DNA from: Gammaproteobacteria bacterium
GTDB lineage: Bacteria > Pseudomonadota > Gammaproteobacteria > JAJPIJ01
Reading direction: 5' to 3'
NCBI GenBank assembly: GCA_021324815.1
Contig: JAJPIJ010000035.1
Coordinates: 62,001-126,000, forward strand
DNA: 64,000 nucleotides
Notes under the pieces: model-generated
Told to the model about the DNA's origin: nothing
The model's input: only the letters and a program-made list of their open reading frames with translations
Databases searched by the model: none
Program-made: the position numbers and the translations under genes
Shown here: piece by piece, positions 41,054 to 50,529 of the stretch
Position numbering within the stretch: the first letter of the stretch is position 1
How the letters are laid out: each line of letters starts with the position of its first letter

Positions 41054-42019
41054 TTGGGCACCACGGCCGTCGATTTGCTGCTGGAACCGCAGGACAACCT
41101 GCGGCTGGCCAATCTCTGCGGCCAGTTCGACGAACACCTGCGCCAGCTGGAACGCCGGCTGGGCGTGGAGATCAACAACCGCGGCAACGCCTTCCGCGTC
41201 ATTGGCGAGGACGAGGCGGCGGCGGCGGCCGGGCGCATACTCCGTGATCTCTACGCCGTCACGCAAACGGCCACATTGACGCCGGCGGCGGTGCATTTGC
41301 ACCTGCAACGGGCCGGCATCGAGGAGGTCGAGCCGGAGGAGGCCGCGGAGGAGCAGGCCCTGCGCACCCGCCGCGTGCAGATCCGTCCCCGCGGCGCCAA
41401 CCAGCGTCATTATCTGGAGGCGATCCGGACCCACGAGGTCAATTTCGGCATCGGCCCCGCCGGCACCGGCAAGACCTACCTTGCGGTGGCCTGCGCGGTG
41501 GAGGCGCTGGAGAACGAGCGCGTGCGCCGCCTGTGCCTGGTGCGGCCTGCCGTCGAGGCTGGGGAGAAACTCGGCTTTCTGCCGGGCGACATGGCGCAGA
41601 AAATCGATCCCTATCTGCGGCCGCTGTATGACGCGCTCTACGAGATGCTGGGCTTCGAAAAGGTGGCCAGACTCATCGAGCGCAACGTCATCGAAGTCGC
41701 GCCGCTGGCCTTCATGCGCGGACGCACGCTGAATGACGCCTTCATCATCCTGGATGAGGGACAGAACACGACCGTCGAGCAGATGAAGATGTTCCTGACC
41801 CGCATCGGCTTCTCCTCGACGGCCGTCGTCACCGGCGACATCACCCAGGTCGATTTGCCGCGCGGCAAACCCTCGGGCCTGCGTCATGTGATTGACATCC
41901 TGAAGGACACGCCGGGGATCAGCTTCACCTTCTTCAAGTCCAAGGATGTGGTCCGCCACCCCGTGGTGGCCCGCATTCTGGATGCCTACGACGCGCACGA
42001 CCACGGCGACCAGACGTGA
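41054..42019 (+). CDS. PhoH-family ATPase
   Basis: FGIGPAGTGKTYLAVACAVEAL, FIILDEGQNTTVEQMKMFLTRIG; TTG start after miaB. Confidence 0.93.
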   Translation: MGTTAVDLLLEPQDNLRLANLCGQFDEHLRQLERRLGVEINNRGNAFRVIGEDEAAAAAGRILRDLYAVTQTATLTPAAVHLHLQRAGIEEVEPEEAAEEQALRTRRVQIRPRGANQRHYLEAIRTHEVNFGIGPAGTGKTYLAVACAVEALENERVRRLCLVRPAVEAGEKLGFLPGDMAQKIDPYLRPLYDALYEMLGFEKVARLIERNVIEVAPLAFMRGRTLNDAFIILDEGQNTTVEQMKMFLTRIGFSSTAVVTGDITQVDLPRGKPSGLRHVIDILKDTPGISFTFFKSKDVVRHPVVARILDAYDAHDHGDQT

Positions 42020-42471
42020 AACTCGAAGTCGTCGTGCAATACGCGGTGAATCGCCGCGGGCTGCCGCGCGCCGACACCGTTGCACGCTGGGTCAAGGCCG
42101 CTTTGAAGGGCGAGAGGTCACAAGCTTCCCTGGTCATACGCTTCGTCGGTAACAAAGAAATATTTAAATTAAATGAGCTATTTAAAGGAAAGCAAGCGCA
42201 CACAAACGTCTTGTCTTTCCCCGCCGATGATGCATTTGGCCACAACCCACACGAGCTTGGTGATATAGTGATCTGCAAACCGGTGGTCGCGAGGGAAGCC
42301 ATGTTGCAGCGCAAAAAATTACGGGCCCATTGTGCCCACATGGTGGTACATGGCGTGATGCATCTGCTGGGGTACGATCATGTTCACGTCCGCGACGCGC
42401 GGGAAATGGAGCGGCGGGAAATCGCCATCCTCGCCGCCCTCGGTTACCCCAACCCCTACCTTCCGGCCTGA
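42016..42471 (+). CDS. ybeY: Endoribonuclease YbeY
   Basis: Zn motif HMVVHGVMHLLGYDH; phoH-ybeY-corC synteny. Confidence 0.95.
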   Translation: MKLEVVVQYAVNRRGLPRADTVARWVKAALKGERSQASLVIRFVGNKEIFKLNELFKGKQAHTNVLSFPADDAFGHNPHELGDIVICKPVVAREAMLQRKKLRAHCAHMVVHGVMHLLGYDHVHVRDAREMERREIAILAALGYPNPYLPA

Positions 42472-42493
42472 CGGACCCTCCGCCCCCTTCCTC

Positions 42494-43357
42494 ATGGAAA
42501 ACGAGCCTCCTGCCGCCCGCGGTTCCTGGTTCAAACGCCTGCTGCGCGCCCTGCGCGGCGGCGCCTACGCGCCGGTGGAACTCATCGAATTGCTGCGCGA
42601 CTCCGAGCGGGCCAACCTGCTGGACCCCGACACCCTGGCCATGATGGAGGGGGCGTTGCAGGTATCGGAAATGCAGGTGCGCGACATCATGGTGCCGCGC
42701 GCGCAGATGATTGTGGTGGAGGAAACCGCCGAGCTCAAGGAATTCCTCCCCATCATCATCGAATCCGGCCATTCACGCTTTCCCGTGGTGGACAGGAAGG
42801 GGCAGGTGGTCGGCATCCTGCTGGCCAAGGACCTGCTGCCGTTCCTGGCCGACAAGTCGGCGCGCCGGTTCCTGCACAAGGATGTCCTGCGGCCGGCGGT
42901 GTTCGTGCCGGAGAGCAAGCGGCTCAACATCCTGCTGCGTGAATTCCGCTCCAGCCGCAATCACCTCGCCATCGTGGTGGATGAGTACGGCGGCGTGGCG
43001 GGACTGGTCAGCATCGAGGACGTGATTGAGCAGATCGGCGGCGACATCGCCGACGAGCACGACATCACCGACGTGGGTTTCGTCAAGCCGCACGGCGCCA
43101 ACCGCTACACGGTGAAGGCGCGCATGCCGATCGCCGAATTCAACGCCTATTTCGGCACCGACTTCAACGACGCCGACGTCGATACCATCGGCGGGCTGGT
43201 GCTGCGCGAACTCGGCCACCTGCCCAAGCGCGGCGAACGCCTGACCTACGGCGGCCTGAATTTCCTGGTGTCACGCGCCGATCGGCGCCGCATACACACG
43301 CTGCGCGTGCTGCGCCCCTCGCGCGAGGCCGAACCGCCGCGCCTGGCCGCCGGTTAA
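42494..43357 (+). CDS. corC: CorC/YbeX CBS-domain protein
   Basis: MVPRAQMIVVEE, CBS pair and CorC_HlyC domain (VDTIGGLVLRELGHLPKRGE). Confidence 0.94.
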   Translation: MENEPPAARGSWFKRLLRALRGGAYAPVELIELLRDSERANLLDPDTLAMMEGALQVSEMQVRDIMVPRAQMIVVEETAELKEFLPIIIESGHSRFPVVDRKGQVVGILLAKDLLPFLADKSARRFLHKDVLRPAVFVPESKRLNILLREFRSSRNHLAIVVDEYGGVAGLVSIEDVIEQIGGDIADEHDITDVGFVKPHGANRYTVKARMPIAEFNAYFGTDFNDADVDTIGGLVLRELGHLPKRGERLTYGGLNFLVSRADRRRIHTLRVLRPSREAEPPRLAAG

Positions 43358-43393
43358 TCCGCCTTCAACCGATCATTTTCATTCCAGCGCTGC

Positions 43394-44911
43394 GTGCGCC
43401 TGCATCGTTTATTTGCCTTCTTCACCCCCGGTGATCTGCCGGCGCTCGTCGCGGGGCTGGTATTGCCTCTCGGTTTCGCCCCTTACGGGTGGTATCCGCT
43501 GACAGTGGCGTCGCTGGCGGTGTTGTTCCGCTTATGGCTGCACAGCCCCCCGGTCCGCGCTTTTCGTCACGGCTGGATATACGGCCTCGGCATGTTCGGC
43601 GGCGGGGTTTACTGGATACAGATCAGCATCCATCAATTCGGACTGCCGGTGCTGGCCTTCTCCGTGTCCATGACGGCGCTGTTCGTCGCCTTCATGGCCC
43701 TTTACCCGGCGCTGGCCGGCTGGCTGTCGGCGCGCCTTCCCTGCGCCTCCATGTACCGCCGGTTGCTGCTGCTGTTTCCCGCGCTATGGACCTTGATCGA
43801 ATGGCTGCGCGGCTGGTTGTTCACCGGTTTCCCCTGGCTCACGCTCGGCTACAGCCAGATCGACGGCCCGTTGTCGGCCTACGCGCCGCTGGGTGGCGTA
43901 TACAGCGTAAGCCTTGCGGCGGCATTGCTGGCCGGCAGCCTGGCCGCGCTCAGCTTGCGGAGGTGGGGGGGGATTATTCCATTCCTGCTCGTCGGCGGAC
44001 TGGCCTGGCCCTTGGATTCCCGAAGCTGGACCGGCCCTGACGGCCCGGCGGCGCGCGTGGCGCTCATCCAGGGCGGCATCGAGCAGGCCGTCAAGTGGGA
44101 CCCTGCGCAACGGCAGGAGACCATTGATCATTATCTGGCATTGACGCGGCCGCATTGGAACCTGCGCCTGGTGATTTGGCCGGAGACCGCCATTCCGGCG
44201 TTTTACTCCGAATTGCAGGATTTTTTCCAGGCACTGCATGCCGCGGCCGCAGCGCGTGGCAGCGCCATGCTGATCGGCGTGCCCTACAATCCGCCGCACG
44301 ACCAGGGCCGTTACTACAACAGCGTGATTGCGCTGGGCACGGGCGCGGGACGTTATGACAAGCGGCATTTGGTGCCGTTTGGCGAGTACATTCCGTTCGG
44401 TGATTTGCTCAAACCTGTTCTGTTCTTTCTCAAAATACCGATGTCTGACTTCAGCCGCGGCGATCCCGTCCAGCCCCTGATCAACGCCGGAGGCATTCCG
44501 GTCAGCGTCTCCGTCTGCTACGAGGACGCCTTCGGCGGCGAGATCATCCCCGCGCTGCCCGCCGCGCGCCTGCTGATCAACGTCAGCAACGACGCCTGGT
44601 TCGGCGATTCGATCGCCCCTCATCAGCATCTGGAAATGGCGCGCATGCGCGCCAGGGAGACCGGTCGTTACCTGCTGCGCGCCGCCAACAACGGCATCAC
44701 CGCCATCATCGACGCCAGGGGGCGTGTCGTCGCCCGCGCGCCGCAGTTTGTCCCTTACGCGCTGACCGGCGAGGCCTTGCCCTATGCGGGCGCAACGCCT
44801 TATGTGCGGTTCGGCAACGCGCCGGTCTTGCTGTTGCTGGCCGGAGCCCTCCTCGTTGCGGTAGTGCCCGCGGCGCGCCGGCCGCGTCGCGAGCTGTCAG
44901 TCCGTGCCTGA
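43394..44911 (+). CDS. lnt: Apolipoprotein N-acyltransferase
   Basis: VIWPETAIPAF, YDKRHLVPFGEYIPFGD, CYEDAFGGEI, NVSNDAWFGDSIAPHQH. Confidence 0.96.
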   Translation: MRLHRLFAFFTPGDLPALVAGLVLPLGFAPYGWYPLTVASLAVLFRLWLHSPPVRAFRHGWIYGLGMFGGGVYWIQISIHQFGLPVLAFSVSMTALFVAFMALYPALAGWLSARLPCASMYRRLLLLFPALWTLIEWLRGWLFTGFPWLTLGYSQIDGPLSAYAPLGGVYSVSLAAALLAGSLAALSLRRWGGIIPFLLVGGLAWPLDSRSWTGPDGPAARVALIQGGIEQAVKWDPAQRQETIDHYLALTRPHWNLRLVIWPETAIPAFYSELQDFFQALHAAAAARGSAMLIGVPYNPPHDQGRYYNSVIALGTGAGRYDKRHLVPFGEYIPFGDLLKPVLFFLKIPMSDFSRGDPVQPLINAGGIPVSVSVCYEDAFGGEIIPALPAARLLINVSNDAWFGDSIAPHQHLEMARMRARETGRYLLRAANNGITAIIDARGRVVARAPQFVPYALTGEALPYAGATPYVRFGNAPVLLLLAGALLVAVVPAARRPRRELSVRA

Positions 44912-45896
44912 TCCGGACAAGGCGCCCTTTTCCGGGCTGACCCCGGAGCGTCTGCTCGCCGCCGTGGAGGCACTCGGCTATCGCTGCGATGGGCGGTTGC
45001 TGGCGTTGAACAGTTACGAGAACCGGGTGTACCAGGTCGGCCTCGAGGAGGGCCCGCTGCTCATCGCCAAATTCTACCGGCCGGCGCGCTGGACGGACGC
45101 GGCCATTCTCGAGGAACACGCCTTCACAAGGGAACTGGCCGATTTGGAGATCCCGGTCGTGCCGCCGCTTGAGGATGCGGCGGGCGTCACGCTGCATCAT
45201 CATGAGGGACTGCGTTTCGCCCTCTATCCGCGCTGCCCCGGCAGGGCGCCGGAACTGGATCACGACGACACGCTGATCCGGCTGGGACGCTTCATCGGCC
45301 GCATCCACCGCGTCGGCGCCAGCCGCGCCTACACTCACCGGCAGAAGCTCACCGTTGAAAACTTCGGCGGGCAGCCCAGCCGGTTCCTCCTGGAGCGCGG
45401 TTTCCTGCCGGAGGATTTGAGGCCCGCTTATGAAAGCATCGTCCGCGACCTGCTGGCGATCGTGGACGAGCGTTTCGCACAGGTTCCTGAGGCCCGCTGC
45501 CTGCGGCTGCACGGCGATTGCCATCCCGGCAACATTTTATGGACAAGGAACGGTCCCCATTTCGTCGACTTCGACGACAGCATGACCGGTCCCGCCATGC
45601 AGGATTTATGGATGCTGCTCTCCGGCGACCGCGATGCCATGAGCGGGCAATTGTCGAAAATGCTGGAGGGCTACACCGAATTCATGGAGTTCAATCCGGC
45701 GGAATTGCGCCTCATCGAGGCCCTGCGCAGCCTGCGCATGATACACTATGCCGGTTGGCTGGCGCGCCGCTGGCACGATCCCGCCTTCCCGCTGGCCTTC
45801 CCCTGGTTCAACACCCAGCGCTACTGGCAGGATCACGTCCTCTCCCTGCGGGAGCAGATTTCGGCGCTTGACGAACCGCTGCTTGAACTTCACTAG
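44904..45896 (+). CDS. srkA: YihE/SrkA-type stress-response kinase
   Basis: ENRVYQVGLEEG, RLHGDCHPGNILW, HFVDFDDSMTGPAMQDLWMLL. Confidence 0.93.
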   Translation: MPDPDKAPFSGLTPERLLAAVEALGYRCDGRLLALNSYENRVYQVGLEEGPLLIAKFYRPARWTDAAILEEHAFTRELADLEIPVVPPLEDAAGVTLHHHEGLRFALYPRCPGRAPELDHDDTLIRLGRFIGRIHRVGASRAYTHRQKLTVENFGGQPSRFLLERGFLPEDLRPAYESIVRDLLAIVDERFAQVPEARCLRLHGDCHPGNILWTRNGPHFVDFDDSMTGPAMQDLWMLLSGDRDAMSGQLSKMLEGYTEFMEFNPAELRLIEALRSLRMIHYAGWLARRWHDPAFPLAFPWFNTQRYWQDHVLSLREQISALDEPLLELH

Positions 45897-46031
45897 CCTG
45901 ACGGCGACATGATGCGGTTTTTCAATTTGTGTATGCTTGCGCGCTGATGGCGTCGACGGCCGGCCGGGGGAAGGAAGACGCAGGCGAAAAATTGGCGCCG
46001 CATTCACGGGTTTTCCAAGGAGGTTTCATTG

Positions 46032-46685
46032 ATGACTAGCAGCAGCAATGCCGGCAGTTTCATCCGTTCGCTGTTGAACAGCGAGAAGTCCACTTATCCC
46101 TTTCCCCGCTGGTGGGTGAAGAATGTATTCCCGCCCGCGACGGTCGACGCCATTTTGGCCCTCCCTGTGGAGCCGGTGAAGGCGGACTACGCGGTGGGCC
46201 GGCGGGAGTACAACAACGCCTCGCGTGTTTATTTCGACGCCGCAAACAGGGAGCGCCACGCCGTGTGCCGGGAGGTGGCGGAGGCCCTGCAAAGCGGAGA
46301 AGTCGCCCGTCAGGTTGAAAAAACCTTCGGCATCAATCTCAAGGGCAGCTACCTGCGGATAGAGTACGCGCAGGATTCCGAGGGCTTCTGGCTCGAGCCG
46401 CATACCGACATCCGGGTCAAATTGCTGTCGATGCTGATCTACCTCTCGAAGGAGCCGGAGGCGGAAACACTGGGCACGGACATTTACGACGAGAACCGGC
46501 GCTTTTTCGCGAGAACGCCATTCAAGAGCAACCATGCGCTGGCCTTCGTCCCGGCCGCCAATACCTGGCACGCCTTCGAGCGGCGGCCATTTCCCTGCGT
46601 GCGCAGGACGCTCATCGTGAACTACGTCACCGATGAATGGCGCGATCGCTTCGAACTGGCCTATCCTGAGACACCCATTTCCTAG
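46032..46685 (+). CDS. 2-oxoglutarate/Fe(II) oxygenase-like protein
   Basis: LEPHTDIRVKLLSMLIYLS (HxD) and downstream ANTWHAFERRPFPCVRRTLIVNYV fit a 2OG-dioxygenase fold. Confidence 0.7.
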   Translation: MTSSSNAGSFIRSLLNSEKSTYPFPRWWVKNVFPPATVDAILALPVEPVKADYAVGRREYNNASRVYFDAANRERHAVCREVAEALQSGEVARQVEKTFGINLKGSYLRIEYAQDSEGFWLEPHTDIRVKLLSMLIYLSKEPEAETLGTDIYDENRRFFARTPFKSNHALAFVPAANTWHAFERRPFPCVRRTLIVNYVTDEWRDRFELAYPETPIS

Positions 46686-46761
46686 CCAGTCCGTTCGTCG
46701 CCCACCGCTGTCCGCGTCCGGCGGCGGCGGGGTGAATGCGTAAAAGCGGATGCGGGATGCC

Positions 46762-47712
46762 ATGAATTGCTGGTTTCTAAGCGAGCCGAGTACGGGCATG
46801 GAGATCCAGTGCCGCGCCCTGGCCGAGGCGCTCTGCGAACAGCCGGTCCGCAAGACCGTCGTTCCGCACCCGCCGTGGAAGCTCCTGCCGGCGTGGTCGT
46901 GGTGGTCCCCCTTCGCCGCCGCCGGTCCCGGCAGCGACCCACTGGCGCCGCCCTGGCCCGACATCCTGATCAGCTGCGGCCGCTACGCCGCGGGCGTGGC
47001 GCTGGCCGTCAAGCGCGCGGAACCCCGGGTATTCACCGTCCACATTCAAAATCCCCTGCTGCCCGTGGCGCTGTTCGATGTCGTGGTGGCGCCGCGGCAC
47101 GATCGCTGCAAGGGCGGAAACGTCATCACCACCCTGGGATCGCTGCACGGCATCACCCCCGCCCTGCTCGCGGGCGAGGCGCGGCGTTTCGCGCCCGCGC
47201 TGGCGCATCTGCCGCGTCCGCTGGTGACGGTCCTGATCGGCGGCAGAAACAGGCACTACGCCTTTGGCGGGCGCGAAGTGGAATTCCTGGCCCGCCAACT
47301 CAAGTCCGCGGTTGAAAAACACGGCTGCGGCATCGCACTGACGATTTCACGCCGGACCGGCGGCGCCGTCACGGAGGACTTGAAGCGGCGGTTGAGTGAT
47401 CTGCGCTGTGTCATCTGGGACGGTCAGGGTGAAAATCCGTATCTGGGGTTTCTGGGCCTTGCGGATCATGTCGTCGTGACCTGCGTCTCCGTCAACATGA
47501 CCACCGAGGCGTGCGCCACCGGCAGGCCGGTTCACGTCGTCCACCTCCCCGGCGGCTCCCGCAGGTCGCTGGAATTTCACCGCGCCATGGAAGCCGCCGG
47601 CATGACCCGCCGCTTCACCGGAGAACTGGAGCAGTGGAGCTACGAACCGTTGCTGGAGACGCCGCGCGTTGCCGCGGAAATCCGACGACGGATGCCGATC
47701 ATGCGCCGGTGA
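46762..47712 (+). CDS. ELM1/GtrOC-like (COG3660-type) protein
   Basis: LTISRRTGGAVTEDLKRRL, ENPYLGFLGLADHVVVTCVSVNMTTEACATGRPVHVV. Confidence 0.78.
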   Translation: MNCWFLSEPSTGMEIQCRALAEALCEQPVRKTVVPHPPWKLLPAWSWWSPFAAAGPGSDPLAPPWPDILISCGRYAAGVALAVKRAEPRVFTVHIQNPLLPVALFDVVVAPRHDRCKGGNVITTLGSLHGITPALLAGEARRFAPALAHLPRPLVTVLIGGRNRHYAFGGREVEFLARQLKSAVEKHGCGIALTISRRTGGAVTEDLKRRLSDLRCVIWDGQGENPYLGFLGLADHVVVTCVSVNMTTEACATGRPVHVVHLPGGSRRSLEFHRAMEAAGMTRRFTGELEQWSYEPLLETPRVAAEIRRRMPIMRR

Positions 47713-47740
47713 GGATGCCGGGGCCGCCAAAGGACGGCGG

Positions 47741-48811
47741 TCAGGGGCGGTGGCAGGCGGGACTCAACTCGTGCACCGCGTCGACCAGGATGCGGGCGTG
47801 TTCGGGATCAACGCCGGGAGTGATGCCGTGGCCGAGGTTGAAGACATGGCCGGGATGTGGCCCGAAGCTCTTCAGGATCGTCGCGACCTCCGCGCGGATG
47901 CGTTCCGGCGTGCTCAACAATATTGCTGGGTCCATGTTGCCCTGTAGCGCGACGCGATCGCCGACTCGCTTGCGCGCCTCGCCGATGTCCACCGTCCAGT
48001 CAAGGCCCACGGCGTCACAGCCGGTGCCGGCAATGTTTTCCAGCCACTGGCCGCCGCCCTTGGTGAACAGGATCGACGGCACGCGCCGGCCTTCATGCTC
48101 GCGCAGCAGTTCATGGACAATCCGGTGCATGTAGCGCAATGAGAACTCCAGATAGGCGGGCGTGGGCAGGATGCCGCCCCAGGTGTCAAAGATCATCACG
48201 GTCTGCGCGCCGGCCTTGATCTGCGCGTTGAGATACAGGGCCACGGAGCGGGCAAGCAGATCCAGCAGCGCGTGCAGCGTGGCGGGTTCCTGCGCCATCA
48301 GCCCCTTGATGAGGCGGAACTCCCCGCCGCCGCTCCCTTCGACCATGTAGGTCGCCAGCGTCCACGGGCTGCCGGAAAAGCCGATGAGCGGCACGCGCCC
48401 ATTGAGTTCGCGGCGGATGAGCCGCACGGCGTCCATCACGTAGCCGAGGTCCGTTTCCGGATCAGGGGTGCCGAGTTTTTTGATCCCGGCCGCGGTGCGC
48501 ACCGGCCGCTCGAGGCGCGGCCCCGTGCCTTCATCGACCTTGAGTCCCAGACCCATCGCGTGCGGGATGACGAGGATGTCGGAAAACAGGATGGCGGCGT
48601 CCAGCGCGTAGCGGTTGACCGGTTGCAGCGTGACCTCACAGGCCAGTTCCGGCGTCGTGCACAGCGTCATGAAGTCGCCGGCCTTCGCGCGTGTGGCGCG
48701 GTATTCCGGCAGGTAGCGGCCGGCCTGCCGCATGATCCACACCGGCGTGACATCGACCGGCTGCCGGAGCAGCGCACGCAGCAGCCGGTCGTTCTTCAAT
48801 GCCGTGGTCAT
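47741..48811 (-). CDS. hemE: Uroporphyrinogen decarboxylase
   Basis: [40 protein letters not shown]. Confidence 0.97.
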   Translation of the reverse strand: MTTALKNDRLLRALLRQPVDVTPVWIMRQAGRYLPEYRATRAKAGDFMTLCTTPELACEVTLQPVNRYALDAAILFSDILVIPHAMGLGLKVDEGTGPRLERPVRTAAGIKKLGTPDPETDLGYVMDAVRLIRRELNGRVPLIGFSGSPWTLATYMVEGSGGGEFRLIKGLMAQEPATLHALLDLLARSVALYLNAQIKAGAQTVMIFDTWGGILPTPAYLEFSLRYMHRIVHELLREHEGRRVPSILFTKGGGQWLENIAGTGCDAVGLDWTVDIGEARKRVGDRVALQGNMDPAILLSTPERIRAEVATILKSFGPHPGHVFNLGHGITPGVDPEHARILVDAVHELSPACHRP

Positions 48812-48819
48812 AGTTTGTT

Positions 48820-48952
48820 AGAAGCTATCTCAAAAATGCCGTTCGCCCTGAGGTATCGAAGGGTGAACATTAGGTGTTGCATAATTTTGTTGTGCTTCGA
48901 TACCTCAGTACGAACGGTTTTCATGCCCAGTCATATTTTTGAGAAAGGTTCT
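48820..48952. repeat. Compound REP/BIME- or MITE-like element with nested inverted repeats
   Basis: CCGTTCGCCCTGAGGTATCGAAG (48839-48861) pairs 21/23 with CTTCGATACCTCAGTACGAACGG (48895-48917); outer ends AGAAGCTATCTCAAAAAT / ATTTTTGAGAAAGGTTCT pair 16/18. Confidence 0.8.
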
Positions 48953-49025
48953 GGCAACGATCTGAAAAACGCAACAAGCGGGCACTGTTTCGCCGGGAGT
49001 GAAACGGCGCTTTAGCCCCGCAGGG

Positions 49026-49049
49026 GTTCGTCTCGGGGACGAGACGAAC
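49026..49049. repeat. Perfect 9-bp inverted repeat in gltD-hemE intergenic region
   Basis: GTTCGTCTC-GGGGAC-GAGACGAAC. Confidence 0.75.
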
Positions 49050-49077
49050 AACACGCAGACACCCCCGCAGTAGTTTT

Positions 49078-50529
49078 TCAGGGCAGCGGGGCGGGGAGGT
49101 CGGAGGTCCCCATCAGGTACTGATCGACGCCGCGGGCGGCCGAGCGGCCCTCGGCGATGGCCCAGACGATCAATGACTGGCCGCGCTGCATGTCGCCGGC
49201 GGTGAACACCCCCGGCACCGAGGTCATCCAGTTGGCATCGCGCCACACGTTGCCGCGTTCGGTGAGTTTGACGCCCAGCTGCTCCAGCATGCCCGGTTTC
49301 TCCGGCCCCACAAAGCCCATCGCCAGCAGCACGAGATCCGCCGGCAACGTGTGCAGGGTGTTAAGGATTTCCTCGAAGATAATGCGGCCCTCCGCCTTCT
49401 TCATCTCCACCTTGACGAGTTCGAGCGCCCGGACGCGGCCCTGTTCATCACCGATGAAGCGCTTGGTGGAGACGGCATACACGCGCTCACCGCCCTCCTC
49501 GTGCGCCGAGGCCGTGCGGTAGATGTTCGGCCATTCCGGCCATGGATTCACCTCGGCGATGCGCTTGTCCGGGGGACGCGCCATGATCTCCAGTGAATGC
49601 ACGGACTTCGCGCCCTGCCTGTGCACCGTGCCCAGGCAATCGGCGCCGGTGTCGCCGCCACCGATGATGATGACATGCTTGTCCTTCGCGGTGATCGACC
49701 GCGCCTCGTCTATCGGATCGCCCTCGCAGCGACGGTTCGATTGCGTGAGGTATTCCATGGCCAGATGAATGCCCTTCAACTCCCGTCCCGGCACGGAAAG
49801 GTCGCGGGCATGGCCGGCGCCGCCGGCCAGCAAAATCGCGTCGAAATTCCTGCGCAGCGCATCGACCGGGACATTCACGCCGACATGACTGCCGGGCTGG
49901 AACACGACGCCCTCGGCGCGCATCTGCTCCAGACGCCGGTCGAGCACGCGCTTCTCCATCTTGAATTCGGGGATGCCGTAACGCAGCAGCCCGCCGATGC
50001 GGTCATCGCGCTCGAAGACCGTGACCTCGTGGCCGGCGCGACGCAGCTGCTGCGCGGCGGCCAGTCCCGCGGGTCCGGAGCCGACCACCGCGATCTTTTT
50101 GCCGGTCAGCACCCGCGGCGGCTGCGGCGCCACCCAGCCCTCCTTGAAGGCGTGATCGATGATGCTGATTTCCACGGCCTTGATGGTCACCGGCTCGTCG
50201 TTGATGCCGAGCACGCAGGCGCCCTCGCAGGGCGCCGGGCACAGCGTGCCGGTGAACTCGGGGAAGTTGTTGGTGGCATGCAGGCGATCGATGGCCTCGC
50301 GCCAGCGATTGCGGTAGACGAGATCGTTCCAGTCCGGGATCAGGTTGCCCAGCGGACACCCCTGATGGCAGAAGGGAACGCCGCAGTCCATGCAGCGCGC
50401 CGCCTGCTGCTTGAGCGGCTCGTCCTGCCAGCCGGCCATGACCTGCCGCCAGTCCAGCACCCGCTCCTTCACGGGGCGGTAGGGCTGTTTGACGCGGTGA
50501 TACTCGAGAAAGCCCGTGATTTTACCCAT
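49078..50529 (-). CDS. gltD: Glutamate synthase small subunit
   Basis: [27 protein letters not shown] and [13 protein letters not shown]. Confidence 0.97.
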   Translation of the reverse strand: MGKITGFLEYHRVKQPYRPVKERVLDWRQVMAGWQDEPLKQQAARCMDCGVPFCHQGCPLGNLIPDWNDLVYRNRWREAIDRLHATNNFPEFTGTLCPAPCEGACVLGINDEPVTIKAVEISIIDHAFKEGWVAPQPPRVLTGKKIAVVGSGPAGLAAAQQLRRAGHEVTVFERDDRIGGLLRYGIPEFKMEKRVLDRRLEQMRAEGVVFQPGSHVGVNVPVDALRRNFDAILLAGGAGHARDLSVPGRELKGIHLAMEYLTQSNRRCEGDPIDEARSITAKDKHVIIIGGGDTGADCLGTVHRQGAKSVHSLEIMARPPDKRIAEVNPWPEWPNIYRTASAHEEGGERVYAVSTKRFIGDEQGRVRALELVKVEMKKAEGRIIFEEILNTLHTLPADLVLLAMGFVGPEKPGMLEQLGVKLTERGNVWRDANWMTSVPGVFTAGDMQRGQSLIVWAIAEGRSAARGVDQYLMGTSDLPAPLP

